Shown here piece after piece: positions 11,710 to 24,250 of a stretch of DNA of 64,000 nt. The stretch's first letter is position 1. Every line of letters begins with the position of its first letter. Location: positions 3,872 through 67,871 of the forward strand of contig JAYKAV010002775.1 of NCBI GenBank assembly GCA_035582835.1, given 5' to 3'. Below the pieces are notes generated by a model that worked only from the letters and a program-made list of their open reading frames with translations, was not told where the DNA came from and searched no databases. A program made the translations under genes and the position numbers. The stretch comes from Phoebastria nigripes. Its lineage: Eukaryota; Chordata; Aves; Procellariiformes; Diomedeidae.

Positions 11710-11927
11710 GGGAGGCCTGGCGGCTGGAGGACGACTGCATGGACCCCCCCAGGGACCCCCAGCTCGGCACAGCGGTGGAGGACGCTCCCTTCAGCTACTT
11801 CCGCACCCGCTCCTTCTACATGAGGAAGAGCCTGTCAGTTGACAACCACCTGGGGTCCCTTGGCTATGCTGTCCACCCAGCAGAGACAAAGGCCGAGCGT
11901 GTCAAGACCAAGCTGCGGCGGCAGTTC
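11710..11927 (+). CDS. Internal coding exon B of the same unrecognised gene (partial CDS)
   Basis: The exon is 218 nt, with acceptor GTCCTTCTGCTCCTCAG and donor GTGAGT at 11928. Two bases finish the Gly codon begun in the exon at 4679-4872, then 72 full codons follow, ending on a codon boundary (phase 0). Both alternative frames contain stops. The peptide starts EAWRLEDDCMDPP (acidic), passes through an aromatic/basic patch (FSYFRTRSFYMRKSLSVDN) and ends KAERVKTKLRRQF. RKSLS is a basophilic-kinase or 14-3-3-type site by pattern; KLRRQF would become an RRxS-type site only if the next exon supplied Ser, which the exon at 39014 does not. The density of charged and aromatic residues in a single open frame makes this the most protein-like segment in the window. 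No enzymatic domain or membrane helix is seen. It could belong to a scaffold, GEF/GAP-type or channel-associated protein, but I cannot name it. Confidence 0.8.
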
Positions 11928-13685
11928 GTGAGTATTGGGGCGTCTCGCCCTGCCGCGTTCACATGCACGCGGCTTCCCAAAACCACCGACACGTTGGAGT
12001 GCTATTTTTATGCGCAGCGTTACCAAAACAACAGAAAAAGAGGTCGCTCCAGCCTGGTGGAGCAGATGGTGGCAGCAGCTCGAGTTTGCCCACATCATGG
12101 CAGAGCCCCTGCCTGCCTTGCCTGGCAGGCTTTCTGGCTCCCCGCTTCCCGCTGGGCTGTTGCTGGCTCAGAGGCGGCTGTTGCTCAGCCGGGTGATGTG
12201 TGGGGCGAGTGCCTTGTCTCTGGGCACTGCCGTCCAAAGTATGAAACAAGGTTGAAAGTAGGAAATGAGTTTTCCTGTCCTCTGCCTCACCTGCACAAGC
12301 AACTGGGCCATTTTGAGGGTTTGCAGATGGGCGCAGTGAGGGGCTGGGGTGAGCAACGAGCCAGCGCTGAGAGCCTGGGGCAGCTCAGCCCTCTTGGCTC
12401 TTCAGAGCATCCTGGTGGCAGGATGGCAGGGACACATCAGGGCTGCGCCGCAGCTGCGGGGGACTCTGATCAATGTTTAATGGGCTTTGCCTCTTCTCTT
12501 TCCCAGAGACACCCGATACAGGGGTTCGTATGGCCTTCCTCCTGCCTTGTTACTGGCCTTGGGGTTGTAATGAGGGCTCGGGTGTCCCTGTGCTGAAAAG
12601 CACTTGGTGTTGCTTGGAAATGGGTGAGAGCATCAGTACAATGGGAGCGGAGGGGGGCGTGGGTGCCCATGCAACCCAACGTGCTGCCAAGAGCTGCCGG
12701 CTGAGGCAGCGGTGCTCACCCTGCCTGAAGGCTTTGGACAGACGCATCTTTTGAGACCCCCTGCTCCCGAAGTCGCTAACTTCCCTCTAGCCCGGAGGAG
12801 GGGCTGATCGCCCTGCCAGGTCGCACAGACTGGTGCTGCTTCTGGTGTCCCCTGGGCTGCATCACTGCTGTAGGGCATGCTTTTGGGGGGTCACCCTCTC
12901 TGCTTGTGCATGGACGGACTGTTGAACGTAGCCGCTCCTTTTCTCCCCAAGAGGACAGTTCTGACCTTGGCAATGTGTCGATGCTTTTCCGTGCGCAGCA
13001 GCAGTGGATGCCTGTGAGGGTGAGTCTGGGGGGAACCGGTCACAACCCTGGTGCTCTCAGCAGCACCCATGAACCATCTCTGTGGGAGCTGCTGCCTCGG
13101 GATAGGGAAGCAGGTGAAAACCTCAGGGATGGAAACAAGCAGAAGTGGGATGGGGCATCCGATGAGCGGCTGAAAGACATTGGAGGTGTTTAAGATGAGG
13201 TGGTCCTGCTGTGGGGTAAGGCATGGATATCTGCTTTATCTGTCTTTCAGTCTGGATCTGCAGCCCCCAGCTGCGCCTAGGAGAGCGAGAAGGCGAGGGG
13301 GTCACTGAGATGTTGGGGACCATTCTTCTTTCGGAGATGGTCTTTCAGTATCTCTGTGGGACCTGTCACCCACAGTCTTCCTTCTGCAGTGGAGACGGGC
13401 TCAAAAGGCATGGAAGGACTTGGGCTCTCAGCCCAACAAGCATTCTGGTGCCTGTGGAGAGGTGGGATCTGTCCGTCCCCGTGGGGCAACCTGCTGCCTG
13501 CCACCTGTGGGGCCAGCCTGCTGCCTGCTCAGCACCATGCCGGTAGCTCTCTGTGCTGTCTGCAGCTGGTTTGCTTTGGCCTTTGACTTCATGAGGTTTT
13601 GGGGACCTTTAGCTTTCCTTGGTATACCCATGGAGCTGACTTATGTCCATCAAGGAACAGAGCAGGATTTTTGCAGGGTGATTTT

Positions 13686-13687
<2 letters not shown>

Positions 13688-13748
<61 letters not shown>
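13688..13748 (+). repeat. Exceptionally long poly-T run, 61 nt
   Basis: 61 uninterrupted T residues, flanked by GATTTTTC and AACAGC. It is the longest homopolymer in the window. A pure run this long is prone to slippage and assembly error. No clear retroposon sequence follows, so its origin is unresolved. Confidence 0.95.
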
Positions 13749-13752
<4 letters not shown>

Positions 13753-14848
13753 GCTAAAAGATGTTGTTGCTGTAGGCTCAGCCACAGGCTGTGACCTTGT
13801 GAGACCTACTGAGAAAAACAGACTCATCCTACCTGGAAAGGGTGTCAGCAGGGCCCTTCAATGGAGGCTCGGGGCAGCGAGTGTGCAGGAAGCTGAGTTG
13901 GCAGCTTGTTAGCTGAGGCTCAGGCTGGTACAGGACCAGTATTCCCCACACAGCTAGAGCGCCTGGTTTTTAAGTTCGAATTAAAGGTCCTGCCAACCTG
14001 GCGAAGTTACTGCCAAGAACAGGTAGCTAGCGCTGGGCTCCACATCCTCCCAAGGTTTGGTAATTACTTTCCATCTCCGTGCTGGAGGTGTTGCAGTTTC
14101 CCCTGGGTTCGTGTTGTACCCTGGCCTGCTGCGCGACGCCTGCTCTGCCCAGCCCTGGCTCTCTGAGCGTGGCTGGTGGAGGAAATGGTGCCAGGTGAGA
14201 GCTGCTCTCCCCGTGCACGGCAGAGCATTTACAGGAGAGAATACGATTTGCCTTTTCTGCAGTGGCTCATCTGGGACCTTTTAGGAGAGTCCATATTTAA
14301 AGCTTGATTCATTTTTCCGGGCTGTTGCACTTAGCCAGCTTGTAACGTTAGGTTTCTGGCTTTGCTCTTTCTGCGCTGACAGTGAGCTGCCTTTGCCTTG
14401 TGATGCAGCTGCTTGGCTTTCTATTTTGGGAATTGCTGAGAGTGAGGGGAGAGGCTCCTGATGCAGGGCTTTTGGGGGGGCAGCCGGGACCCTAACCTGA
14501 CAGGGTGGATGGAGATGGGGCAGAGCTATTGCCCGTGTGTATCCTGTGCTGTGCAGCGCTCTTGCATCCATTTGATTAGGCTCTCTGCCTAACGCAGGCT
14601 TTGTGTCAGTCACGGGCATCTAAGCTTCTCCAAGGGAGAATTTATTGTAGCTCATCTGAAAACATTTGAGGCTTGCCTCCCTGCACCCCTGGGGTATGGC
14701 ATGCTGGAGCGCTACTGGTGTTGCCAAGGCATCTCTCCGCTTCCCTGCCGGTGTGGAGGGAGCACCTGCAAATCCTGCTCTGGCTCCATTCCCCAGGAGT
14801 GGCCGCCCTTCCCGTGTCTGCCGGAGGCGAGCATGCCTGCCTTCCTCC

Positions 14849-14874
14849 GAGAGCGCCGTGCGAGAGCGCCGTGC
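14849..14874 (+). repeat. Exact 13-bp tandem duplication, CpG-rich
   Basis: GAGAGCGCCGTGC occurs twice head to tail (14849-14861 and 14862-14874) within a small CpG-enriched pocket in an otherwise CpG-poor intron. Confidence 0.9.
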
Positions 14875-14965
14875 AGGGCGGATTTCCCCCAGCCACGTAG
14901 CTGATGGCATGTGTCTGTGGTCCCACTGCTGGCATGTGAAGGATCTGCACATACAGATTACTTGA

Positions 14966-15000
14966 ATTTGCATAATTTGAATTTTAAATGAATTCAAATT
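14966..15000. promoter_or_regulatory. Octamer motif beside a perfect 10-bp inverted repeat, AT-rich
   Basis: ATTTGCAT, the classic POU/octamer word, is at 14966-14973. It directly abuts AATTTGAATT (14974-14983), which pairs perfectly with AATTCAAATT (14991-15000) across a 7-nt spacer. The block is strongly AT-rich in GC-richer surroundings, as many vertebrate homeodomain-bound enhancers are. The motifs are visible; enhancer activity is a guess. Confidence 0.35.
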
Positions 15001-16875
15001 TTTGTGATTGTCAGAACGAGTTTTCTTTCTAATAAGCCTTTCCTTTTAACTTCTCTAAGGCTTGTAATATCGGTGACGTTTCCACCTTTGAGAAAGAGGA
15101 GCATTTGATAGCTTTTGGCATCTGTCTCTGACACGGATCCCCTGCCTTGCCCCAGTGGGTCTAGTGTGTCCACGGTGTGACGGAGGCGGTGGCCATGGCC
15201 AGGGCTGGGGCTGTGCTCTGAGACCTTGCGCGTGTTGTTTTGAGTCACTCAGTGATGGGCAAGGGACTGTTCTGGGTTTCATGCCCAGCTAGATCTGCGC
15301 TGCCTCCGAGCCAGGCAGCGAGGAGCAGGGATGGGACCTTCTGCAGTGTGCCTTGCCTGGTGGGAGGAGGAGAGCGACAATGGCTGCATTACAGGCTGTG
15401 GTGAAACTTCTTGTCTTCATAGGAGCCTTGATCATTAAAGACAGAATTAACCCTATTAAACTCAGTATTAGCCTTATGGAGCATTAAAGGAGGTCACCCA
15501 GGACTGAGTCACTGTCTGTGATGACTGCTAGGACAGTCAGTGCAGATTACAGCAGGGCTCTGAGTGAATTTGTACTCTTTCTTTTTCCCCTTGGGGAAAA
15601 GCGTTGCCCACTGATGTTGTGATGTCATAAGGAAACCTATTAAACTGACAGCACAGATCCTGCTGCTCCCCAAAGAGGAAGAGCCAGCAGTGCCCGGGGT
15701 CCCAGCGTGCTGGCCGATGGGTCATTAGCTTAATTTGCAGCAGGTCTCTATCCTGACCCCTTGGCTCCTCTGAAATGAAATGCTGCTTTTTGTGCATCGC
15801 AGAAGAGTTAGCCACTTTCCACAGGTGAGATGGAGGAGAGCGGCGGTTGGCATCACCCTGCCACAGCAGCTGGTCCAGCTCTGCTGTCCCTGGTGCTGCC
15901 ACAACTGGCTTGACACTTCTGCTTGCTTTAATTCATGCATGTTTCAAGTAGGTGAGACTCAAAGTTGTGTTGCTTACCTGGCTGTGTTCTCATGCACTGA
16001 TTTATTTTATTTTTTAATTATTATTATTTTTTGTATGGTATTTTTTGCAGGCAGTCATTCTGTTATGAAATGTCTGTGCCCTCCAGGAAAGACTTAGAGC
16101 CCTGTTTGTCTTGGGAGCTCTACAGATGAGTTGAGCAGAGGCCTTACAAAACCCATAATGAAGGAGAAAAGGCTAACCGGAATGGCAGAGCCTGGGAAAA
16201 GGAGGCAGTGAGGAGACAAACTCGCTGTGTGGCAGAAACCTGATCAAATCTGGTGCTCACTGAAGTTATTAACAGTGCCTGGGCAGTAGGAGGTGGCAGG
16301 CACCGGCTGACACATACCCATCCAGGTTTTCTTATTCCTATGGATTCTGGATATCAGTCCAGAAACTCCTCCTGTTCCTGATGGTCACTGCAGTGATGTT
16401 GGGGAAGTGGAGCGCACGGGTCTGTGCAGAAGCTGCCTCTCCCCATAGCAGTACTGGTCCATGGGATGTGAATATCCTGGTCTGGGTTGTTGGTGCCAGG
16501 CGCACTGGGCAGAGCCCAGAGCAGAATGGTTTCTGCTTAGTGGGACCCATCCCTGCCTTATCCCGATGGTTTGGTCTTGTTCCTAAGTGTGCAGGGACTT
16601 ACCGAGTCTGTTGGGTGCAGTTCGTCATCTCCTCTATGCAGCCAGTGCTGGAGGCTCTGGTGTGATGCTTATGGTGACAGCAGTCAGGCTCAGCCCTGCT
16701 GTAATCCCACGATGCCAGTGAAATCACACTGGTGGTAACACTCCCCTGCTTGCTTTGTTTTATTTGGTTGTATTCTGACACTGCTACAAAACCATTCTCT
16801 CTCTCGTACCTGATTTCAGAAAATGTTAGCAAACAGCCAGTCGATGCTTGTTTGTGCCCTGTAGTTCAGTGTAAC

Positions 16876-16900
16876 AAAAAAAAGAAAAAAAAAAAAAAAA
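16876..16900 (+). repeat. Poly-A tract with one interruption
   Basis: Eight A, one G, then sixteen A. It is the only A run of 16 or more on the plus strand, in contrast to six T runs of that size. Confidence 0.9.
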
Positions 16901-19900
16901 TTAGAGGCTGGAGCCGTACAAGAGGCAGGTCACTGTGTTTCATGAAGAGATGGAGTAGAGTGACAAGTGTCGTACTGGATCTACGCACATGCTGCCCTCA
17001 GTTTTGCAAAGCACAATTGCAGTGAGTGTCTTAAGGAGGTAAAGACAAAGGTAGATGAAGGATGCACACTGTGTATCATCTTAATTGTGCCCAACCCCAG
17101 CTTGGCAAATTGCTCATTTGCTGACTATTGTTCATTGATGAGTAGTTTAAAAAAATACAAACCTGATAAATAATGTGACACTTGAGCCTTATAGCAGCTT
17201 TTTCACTGGAGAGCAGGCAGCAGAGCAGTCCCTGGGAGCAGGCACCGAGTGGGAGAGGCCGCCTGTGAATCACTCGGCTTTGCAAATTAGTGCGGGAGTA
17301 GTAACGCTCAAAACCAAAACGTACCCGGCTCATTTCTTTGGTGAGTGTGGTTTTACTTGCAACGGCAGCTTGTAGCGTCCCAGCAAATGCTTTGCGGTGC
17401 CTGTAGTAAAAGCAGTGACGGCTTGGGAAGAGGAGAGTGTGCTGTGGGTCTGCTCTTAGCATCCCCCCACAAAGGGAAATGTCTCCTGTGGGGAGGAATT
17501 AGAAGGGCAGCTTTGTGGGGACCACTTGAAGCCGGGCTGGTAGAGAGCGGGTTCCTGGTGGTGTATGTGGACAGTGCGATACATCCCACTTTTTCAAAGC
17601 CAAACTGGGAACAGGTATCTGTGATAAACAGTGTAAACTGAGTGAGCTGGGGCGGATGTGCCTATGGCTGCTCTTTGGGATTGAGGATGTGCAGCCAATG
17701 CTTCGCACTTGCGATACAGATAGAAGTGGCCCCGAGATGCTGTGCAAGTTCAGTGCTGGCAGAAATGATCTTATGTGCTGTTCGCTGTAGGGAGATGCTG
17801 CTGCTTTGCTTGGTGGGTGTGGAGGGGCTTGTCAGGTGCGAGGGTATCTTCTGAGGATGAGTCTTGCTCAACTAAGTTTGGTTTTTGGCCAGCCATGCCG
17901 GCTCCCCTCCCTGCTGGAGCTGCCAGAGCCAGGTGTCTCTGGCACCCGTCTCCCATCGTGGAGTCGGCAGGTCTCTGAGCCGCGAGGTGCGGGCAGGGCA
18001 GTGGGATCCCAGAGCAGCAGTGGTTATTTTTCTCAGAATCTGGATTGGACTGGATACTCCTCCTGTTCACCTCCACCATGGGCTGTTCTGTGCCCGGCTG
18101 CATCTCTGCCACTAGGATGGGGGAAAATCCCCCAGTGCAGTCTAGGAATTTATTCTGTGCTTTGGGCATTTAATATCAAATTTTGGTTACTCTGATCCTT
18201 ATGAATGCAAATGCCTTGGAGAGCTTGGCTGAGACAGGCGCAGGATGGGCAAATAATTATCTTGTTTTCCTGCCTCCACTGCTTCTGCGGCGCATGCTGG
18301 CTCTCCGCGCAGTGAAACCTCCTGCCTGGGCTCTGCCAGCCATTCCTGGCCAGCCTGCCTACAGCACACGGACCACTTGGGAGCAGGATCATCCCTCTTT
18401 GTGCAGAAATGTTTTTCGCATGCTTTCCTGATGGACAGAGGTTTATTTCATTCATCCCCTCCCACCCCCAGCCTTCCCCAGGGCTTTCTGTGCATGTTGG
18501 GCAGCTTCATCCAAATCTGGGCAAGGGTGGGGCATCTGGGAGGTGTTGCTACAGTGCACCGGGAGGATGGCTGTGTGGGGAAGGGATGGAGGGATGCAGC
18601 CTCACTCAGCGTTCACCCCAAACCTCCTTCCCTGGCACCACGCTGTGTGTGAAAGGATGGGTCTGGGCACATCGGGATGTTTTACTGTATGCTAAACATC
18701 TCTGAAGATGCAGCGGTGGGTGCGGAGGTGCCCTGCTGCACCAAAGGGCTTTTGAACCCCTGCTTGTGCAAAGGCGGCTCTGATGGTTGGGAGGGGGAGT
18801 TTTGCTTAATGTCAGCCAGTGTGCCGTGTTGGTTATCTGCTTATGGGGGAATCTGGAGGTGGGTCTTGGTGAGATGTATAAAGGTGTATTTTGTCTATTC
18901 TAAATGTCCAAAATGCAGGTCATTGGAAGTCTTGTTTTTGTGGAGTGACGTCCATCTGTTTGAACATCAGACTAATATTTCAGATATTCCCAAACCGTGC
19001 TCAGCTGCTGCTTTGTGCTTACCTTCCTAACCTTCCCGTCCTTTCTGTGGTCAGTGGGGAACTTGTCTGTGAGAATAGCAAAAAGAAAATTAAATGCAAG
19101 TATCACACAAAGCCAGATGGCCAGAAACATTGACAACCTGCTGGGACAGTGCTGGGCTGCAGTGCTTGTAGAGGGAATTCCCTGGAGCTCCATGAACTTA
19201 TGTAGCTCCTGACCCTGCCCTGGCTTTGCATGGTTTCCGCTGTTTCCCTTTGGGGACTGTAAATTTATGGCTGCATTTCCCAGCACGCTGCCACTGCCGG
19301 GTGCATACCCGCGGTGGGCGGCTGGGATGGGGCTGTGGTGTTTGCCTGGAGGCAGCTCAGCTCTGCCCTGCCTTCAGCTCCAGGCAAGGGTGAGTCTGTG
19401 TGTGTTTAATCACCCACCTGCCTCTGCAACAGGGACGGGCAGAGGTTTACAGGCTTACAGGGTGAGGAAAGCACTTGTGACACCCGGCACGCTGGGAGAA
19501 TTTACAGCCCCACAGGAGAGCTGCGAGCCAGTGTGATGTTTCACAGCAAGCTATGAGCAGGCAAGAGACAGCATTTCTTTTCCTTTCAGAAAATACTGGT
19601 TCAGCCATAAATTCTCCTCCCATTGTGGAGGTTAGGTGAGCAGGGCACAGCCTGGGAGCTGCCTGTGTCCCGTTTCAGCTATCAGGGCGTCTTTCTGGTG
19701 CTCTCAGTTGTCTTGGTGGTGCCCATGCTGGCCTGCTGGGATGGCTGAAGAAGCCTGTGCCTGCAGTCAGGGTGTGTTTGTGGCCGAAGCCAGTGTGTTA
19801 GCGCGGAAAGGTTACAAGCTCCAACAACAATATAGCAATCCGCAATAGCAGAGAAGATCCTGGGTGAGAGCAGCAGGTAACCGTGCAGCACTCCATCAGT

Positions 19901-22900
19901 GGAGGTTTAATGGCTTTGCAAAGGGGCAGCTGATGACACCTTAACTGCTTATCTCCATCGTGTGTGATGCTTGGTCAGTGCTGACGCATGACATGCAGCA
20001 GGTTCCCGAAAGCTTGCTCACACTCTTCCCTCTTCCACTTGCAAACCCTTGCTCCCCGGCCCCGCAGCAGCCTTCCTCCACCCACGGCCAAAAATCTCAG
20101 TGCATCTGTGGGGTGGGCGTATAGATGCCGACCGGTTCTAAAAAGTGTTTACAGCCCGGTGGGGTACACCAGCCTCCACAGCAAACCTCTTCTGGTCGTG
20201 GGGACCTGCAGGCAGAACTGGAGCATGTGCTCCCTCTCTCAGATGGAAGGAGCAGGAATTCTGGTATTAGAGAGATTTTTCCAGTTCTGTGAAGGGAAAT
20301 TACTCAGCAATTTGTCTCTTAAACCTATTAGTTGATATTTATTTAACGTTTAATACTGGGCAAACCACATTGCATTTGTAGATCACCTGTAGGAAGCCTC
20401 TCCTGTTTGTTTTAAGCGATTTGAGACCTGCTGATGGGCAGTCTTTCAGGGGTACGAGAGTAGAGTCTCTGACAGTGCCTTAAAATAAATAGACGGTAGC
20501 TGTGGACCCCTGTGCTTGAATCTGGAAGGTGTTTATTGCTGAGGGACAGACTTTGGTTTTGATGTGAATACTGCCATTTTGCAGGTTGGATAGTAGTGTG
20601 AACTATACGTCATTTTCCCAGGGCTCTTATAAGAAAGGATGCAGATTGGCTTTGGTCCTACCTTGGGCCTGTCCAAATAACTTATGCAAACTACTAGGAA
20701 ATAGCCTCTAGATTCAAAATATAATAACCACAATTAAAAACCGCCACAATTTCCCTGCAAACCCGCAGTGTTTGCTCCCTCTGCTGGCTTTGCTTTGGGA
20801 AGGAGCAGCCTGGGTTCAGCTGTGTGCAGCCCGCACAGGGATGGGGATGCTGGAGGAGTGCAAGCCTGGCTTGGGAGGTGGTGGAGGGAGCATCTGACAA
20901 GCTGACAGGGAGAAAAGCAGCGACTTTCCAGCCTCTGATACGTTAGCATTTTGCTTCTGGGCAAGGAGCATCAAATGCACAGAAAGCAGCGGGGCTGAGG
21001 AGGAGGAAAGCAGAGTCCTTTGCCAACTTCCAATTTTACTCTGCTTCTCCAAGCTAGACTTGCTAAAAATGTGCACTGTGTCCTTTGGTATTTGAAGTTT
21101 GTGTGAAGAAGAAAACAACTACAGTGATTTAAAATAAGCAAGACATTATTTTGTGAGCTGGAGTATTCCTCCTCTGCGGCAGGACCAGTGCCTCACAACA
21201 TGAAACTTGAACGAGTTTTCCAGTTGGTGCTGCAGCCCGGGCTGGGGTCTCAGCGATGCAGGGTGGGCTGGGGATGCTTTGGGCTGCAGCCAGCGATGGT
21301 CCAGCTGTGTGGAAAAGCAAATGCTTTTGGATGGCTCGATCTTCCTGAGCACACAGAAGCTTGTGCTGGCAGGGCCCAGACCAGTTTCTGGTTGGGGTGA
21401 GGAGGTGCTTCTCCGTGGCACAGCTTCTCTGCCTGCCTTTGGCTGGCTGTCTCCTCCCAACAGCTGGGTGTGATGGTGACAGTGCCACACATCTGCTGCC
21501 CAGGTCCTTCCTGGCCTCTGCATTCAGCCAGAGAGGTCCCAGCTGCTGGGGTTGTTCCTGTTAATCCCAAAGCACACAGTCTAGTGGTTTTTGTCATCCT
21601 GATTTCTTTTTCTTCTCACTTCTGGGCCCTGTGATTTGCCAGCAAGAATGGCTTCGTGATTGCAGGTCCCTGGATCCCAGCCTCATTGCCACTTAGACCA
21701 GGCGTAGTAAATCACATCCTCTGCTGACTATAGGGCCTCTTGGTCCACCTACAGACCTTTTTTGTGTTTCCTTGCTCCTCTGCTCTTCCTCTTGAGCTCT
21801 CTTGCTGTTGCTTTCCCAGATATCAGGCAGCAAATCTGGTTGCTGTAGTCTGTCCTCTTACAGTCTGCAGGTCTTTGGGCCTTCTCGATCTGAGGAAGGC
21901 AGGTGCCCCAGGTTCATGAGCAAATAGCGCAGCTCTTTGCCAATGCAATCCCCAAAATGCCTTTCATTAGCTATTGGAGAGCGCCAACGAAGATGGTACT
22001 TTAACAGCCTGAGGTTTAAACACTTCAGAGTACTTTCTCTGCAAGCAAATTCATGCAGGGAGGTGCTTGTGCCTGAATAAGCCCTTTTAGGCCATCGTTG
22101 TGGCTTCATATAGACTTCATATCAGGCAAGTGGATTCAGCTGCGGAACTGGGAGCAATTTAGTGTAGTGGCTGTGTCTGTAGGTGGCACTTTGTGTGTGC
22201 TGGATGCCATCAACTGGATGCTGCAAAGGCTCACCAGGTACAGCCTGCCTGGGGATGCACAGGATACATCACTAGTGTGCTGTAAAGCGCTTTTTCTGTT
22301 GGAAACCATGCGGCTCCAAGAGATGCTCTGTGGTGTCGGGGCGTGGGTGCAGTAGCAGTTGTGTGCTGCAAGAGGTCTCTGCAGCACTGCACTTCGGCAC
22401 ACCGGTACCCACCGCAGAGCAGCAGCTCCTCAGGCTGCTTGGACTTTTCTTCCCCCATCTCTGGAAGAAGGGCTTCGTATTACCTATCCCTGCCCTCACT
22501 GGAGAGGTCTGAGTTCTCCTCAGCCTCCAAATCCTCACGATCTCCCCACTCCTCCTTGCACCTGGGAGCCTGGGGAAAACTGCCAGAGCTCCCCAAAGCA
22601 TTGGGGGGGTTGCCGTGTCTGAAGGCAGTGGTCACATCTGACTGTTCATCATTAATGAGTGCTGTCAGGGCTCTGTGCTCTCCCCTGCATCTGCACCTGG
22701 AGCTGAGGCTTGGCTCTTTGCTGCTGTCTGCTTTCCAGTATGAGGCGTTACAGCGGGGAGAGTGCTGGGATGTGACCCTGGTGCCACCCGGAGCATGCTT
22801 GTCCTGCTGCAGGCGCTCAGGGTCCCGGCACCTAATGTAGGGTTTGCTGCCTGCTTGGCTTTGCTAGACCTCAACTAAGGAGGAAGTGACTTTGGGGGAT

Positions 22901-24227
22901 GTTGTTACAGACCAGAAAGTGTATCTGAATAGAGCTTTTTCTTGCACAAAGACTGCCTTACCTGCCTCTCCTGCGTCTGCAGCTTCCGTGGGAGCTCAGC
23001 AGTGGCAGAGCTGATCTTCAGCCCTGGCCCTTCCCTGTGTGAGCAGCTTCCCTGGCAGTGTGATGTGGCAGGACGGCCATCACCCTGCTTCACGGGACAC
23101 TGGCACGTACGGGGAAGAGGTGATGTGTCTAACTTGTGTTGCCATGTGTCTCCTTTCCCCCTTCTGTGCACATGCATCGGTGCCCACCCCGCCATGTGTG
23201 AACACGCTGGGCACCATGAGGTCTCTCTGGGTGCAGACTGGAGCTTGTTCAGCTCCTTGGGCAAAGGTGACAGCAGAAGGCAGAAGGTCTGGTGGGGACG
23301 TGTCTCCAGCCTTATGCAGAGGGGCTGGGACTGGGGAGAGCTCTCTGCCATCACCAGAGTCCTTGGCAGGCTCTCCGTGGGCTCTCTCGCTCACTGAGAG
23401 ACTTGCGGTGATGTCTGAAACCTCCCAAGGAGCACAGCGAAGTGGAGGTCTGGAGAAGGAGCTGGCAGTGATCTCAAAGGGGACGTCAGAAGCTGAAGAT
23501 TAAGCAGAGCATTTCCGGCGGGAACAAGACGATGTCTGGGGTCGGGTGTCACCTCGCTTTGACGGCAACAACAGCCTTGCTACTGTTGGGAAGGATGGAA
23601 AAAGAAAAGATCCTGAAACCTAAGAGCTGTTTTGCTGTTTACTTTGGTTCTGTTTTTACTCCAAGAATAGAAACAAAGACGATGGATTTGCATCACCGGG
23701 AGCAACTTGAGGAGGGAGTAGGAAGTGGTGGGGCCTCATTAGTGGCAGGAATGTGCTGGCAAGAGGAGGGCCCTGGTGACAGGGGAGGCAGTTTGACCTG
23801 GGGGTTCCTATTAGCATTTTTGTTCATCTCACTTATCCCTCCTTGTGTTTTATTTTTTTAATGACTAGTTTATGAGCTTCAGAAAGCCGAGCCTTATCTC
23901 TACAAGGGAGCATTTGCAGAGGCAGAAATAGCCCAGGCTTCAACAGGGAGTAAGGTGCCTTTGGAGGCTGCCCCACTTGCATAGTTGGGTCTTGATGTCC
24001 TGGAAAGAAAAGGAAATTTATATCCTTCTGCACTGACTGTTTAGAGGTCTTTGCCTGTCACATGTAGAAAGCTGTTTTTCCTCCCTGCTGCTGCTGCAGT
24101 TGCATCCCCAGTCAGAGCCTGATCACACAGAGGACTAAGAATAGCTGCAGAGGGGTGATGATGGGGTGGCTGGATGGCCCACAGCTGTGAGACCTTCAGC
24201 CTTGCTGATCCTTGCCCTGGAGGAGGA

Positions 24228-24250
24228 GGGCTAGGGGAGGGAGGGCTGGG
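24228..24250 (+). other. G-quadruplex motif
   Basis: Five G tracts of at least three (24228-24230, 24234-24237, 24239-24241, 24243-24245, 24248-24250) are separated by 1-3 nt loops. This is a dense canonical pattern on the sense strand of the intron, with no link to a nearby exon. Confidence 0.65.

Noticed and set aside
11691..12596. 301-codon plus-strand open frame
   Set aside because: Only the part at 11710-11927 is exon B; the frame merely reads on through the donor into the intron.
13160..13210. Possible CR1 LINE 3' remnant (GACATTGGAGGTGTTTAAG)
   Set aside because: The phrase resembles a conserved CR1 segment, but flanking sequence does not continue the match and the typical terminal short repeats are absent.
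22971..23040. Possible exon after the CTCCTGCGTCTGCAG acceptor
   Set aside because: The phase-0 frame reaches a stop immediately at the only plausible donor, and the peptide is not protein-like.
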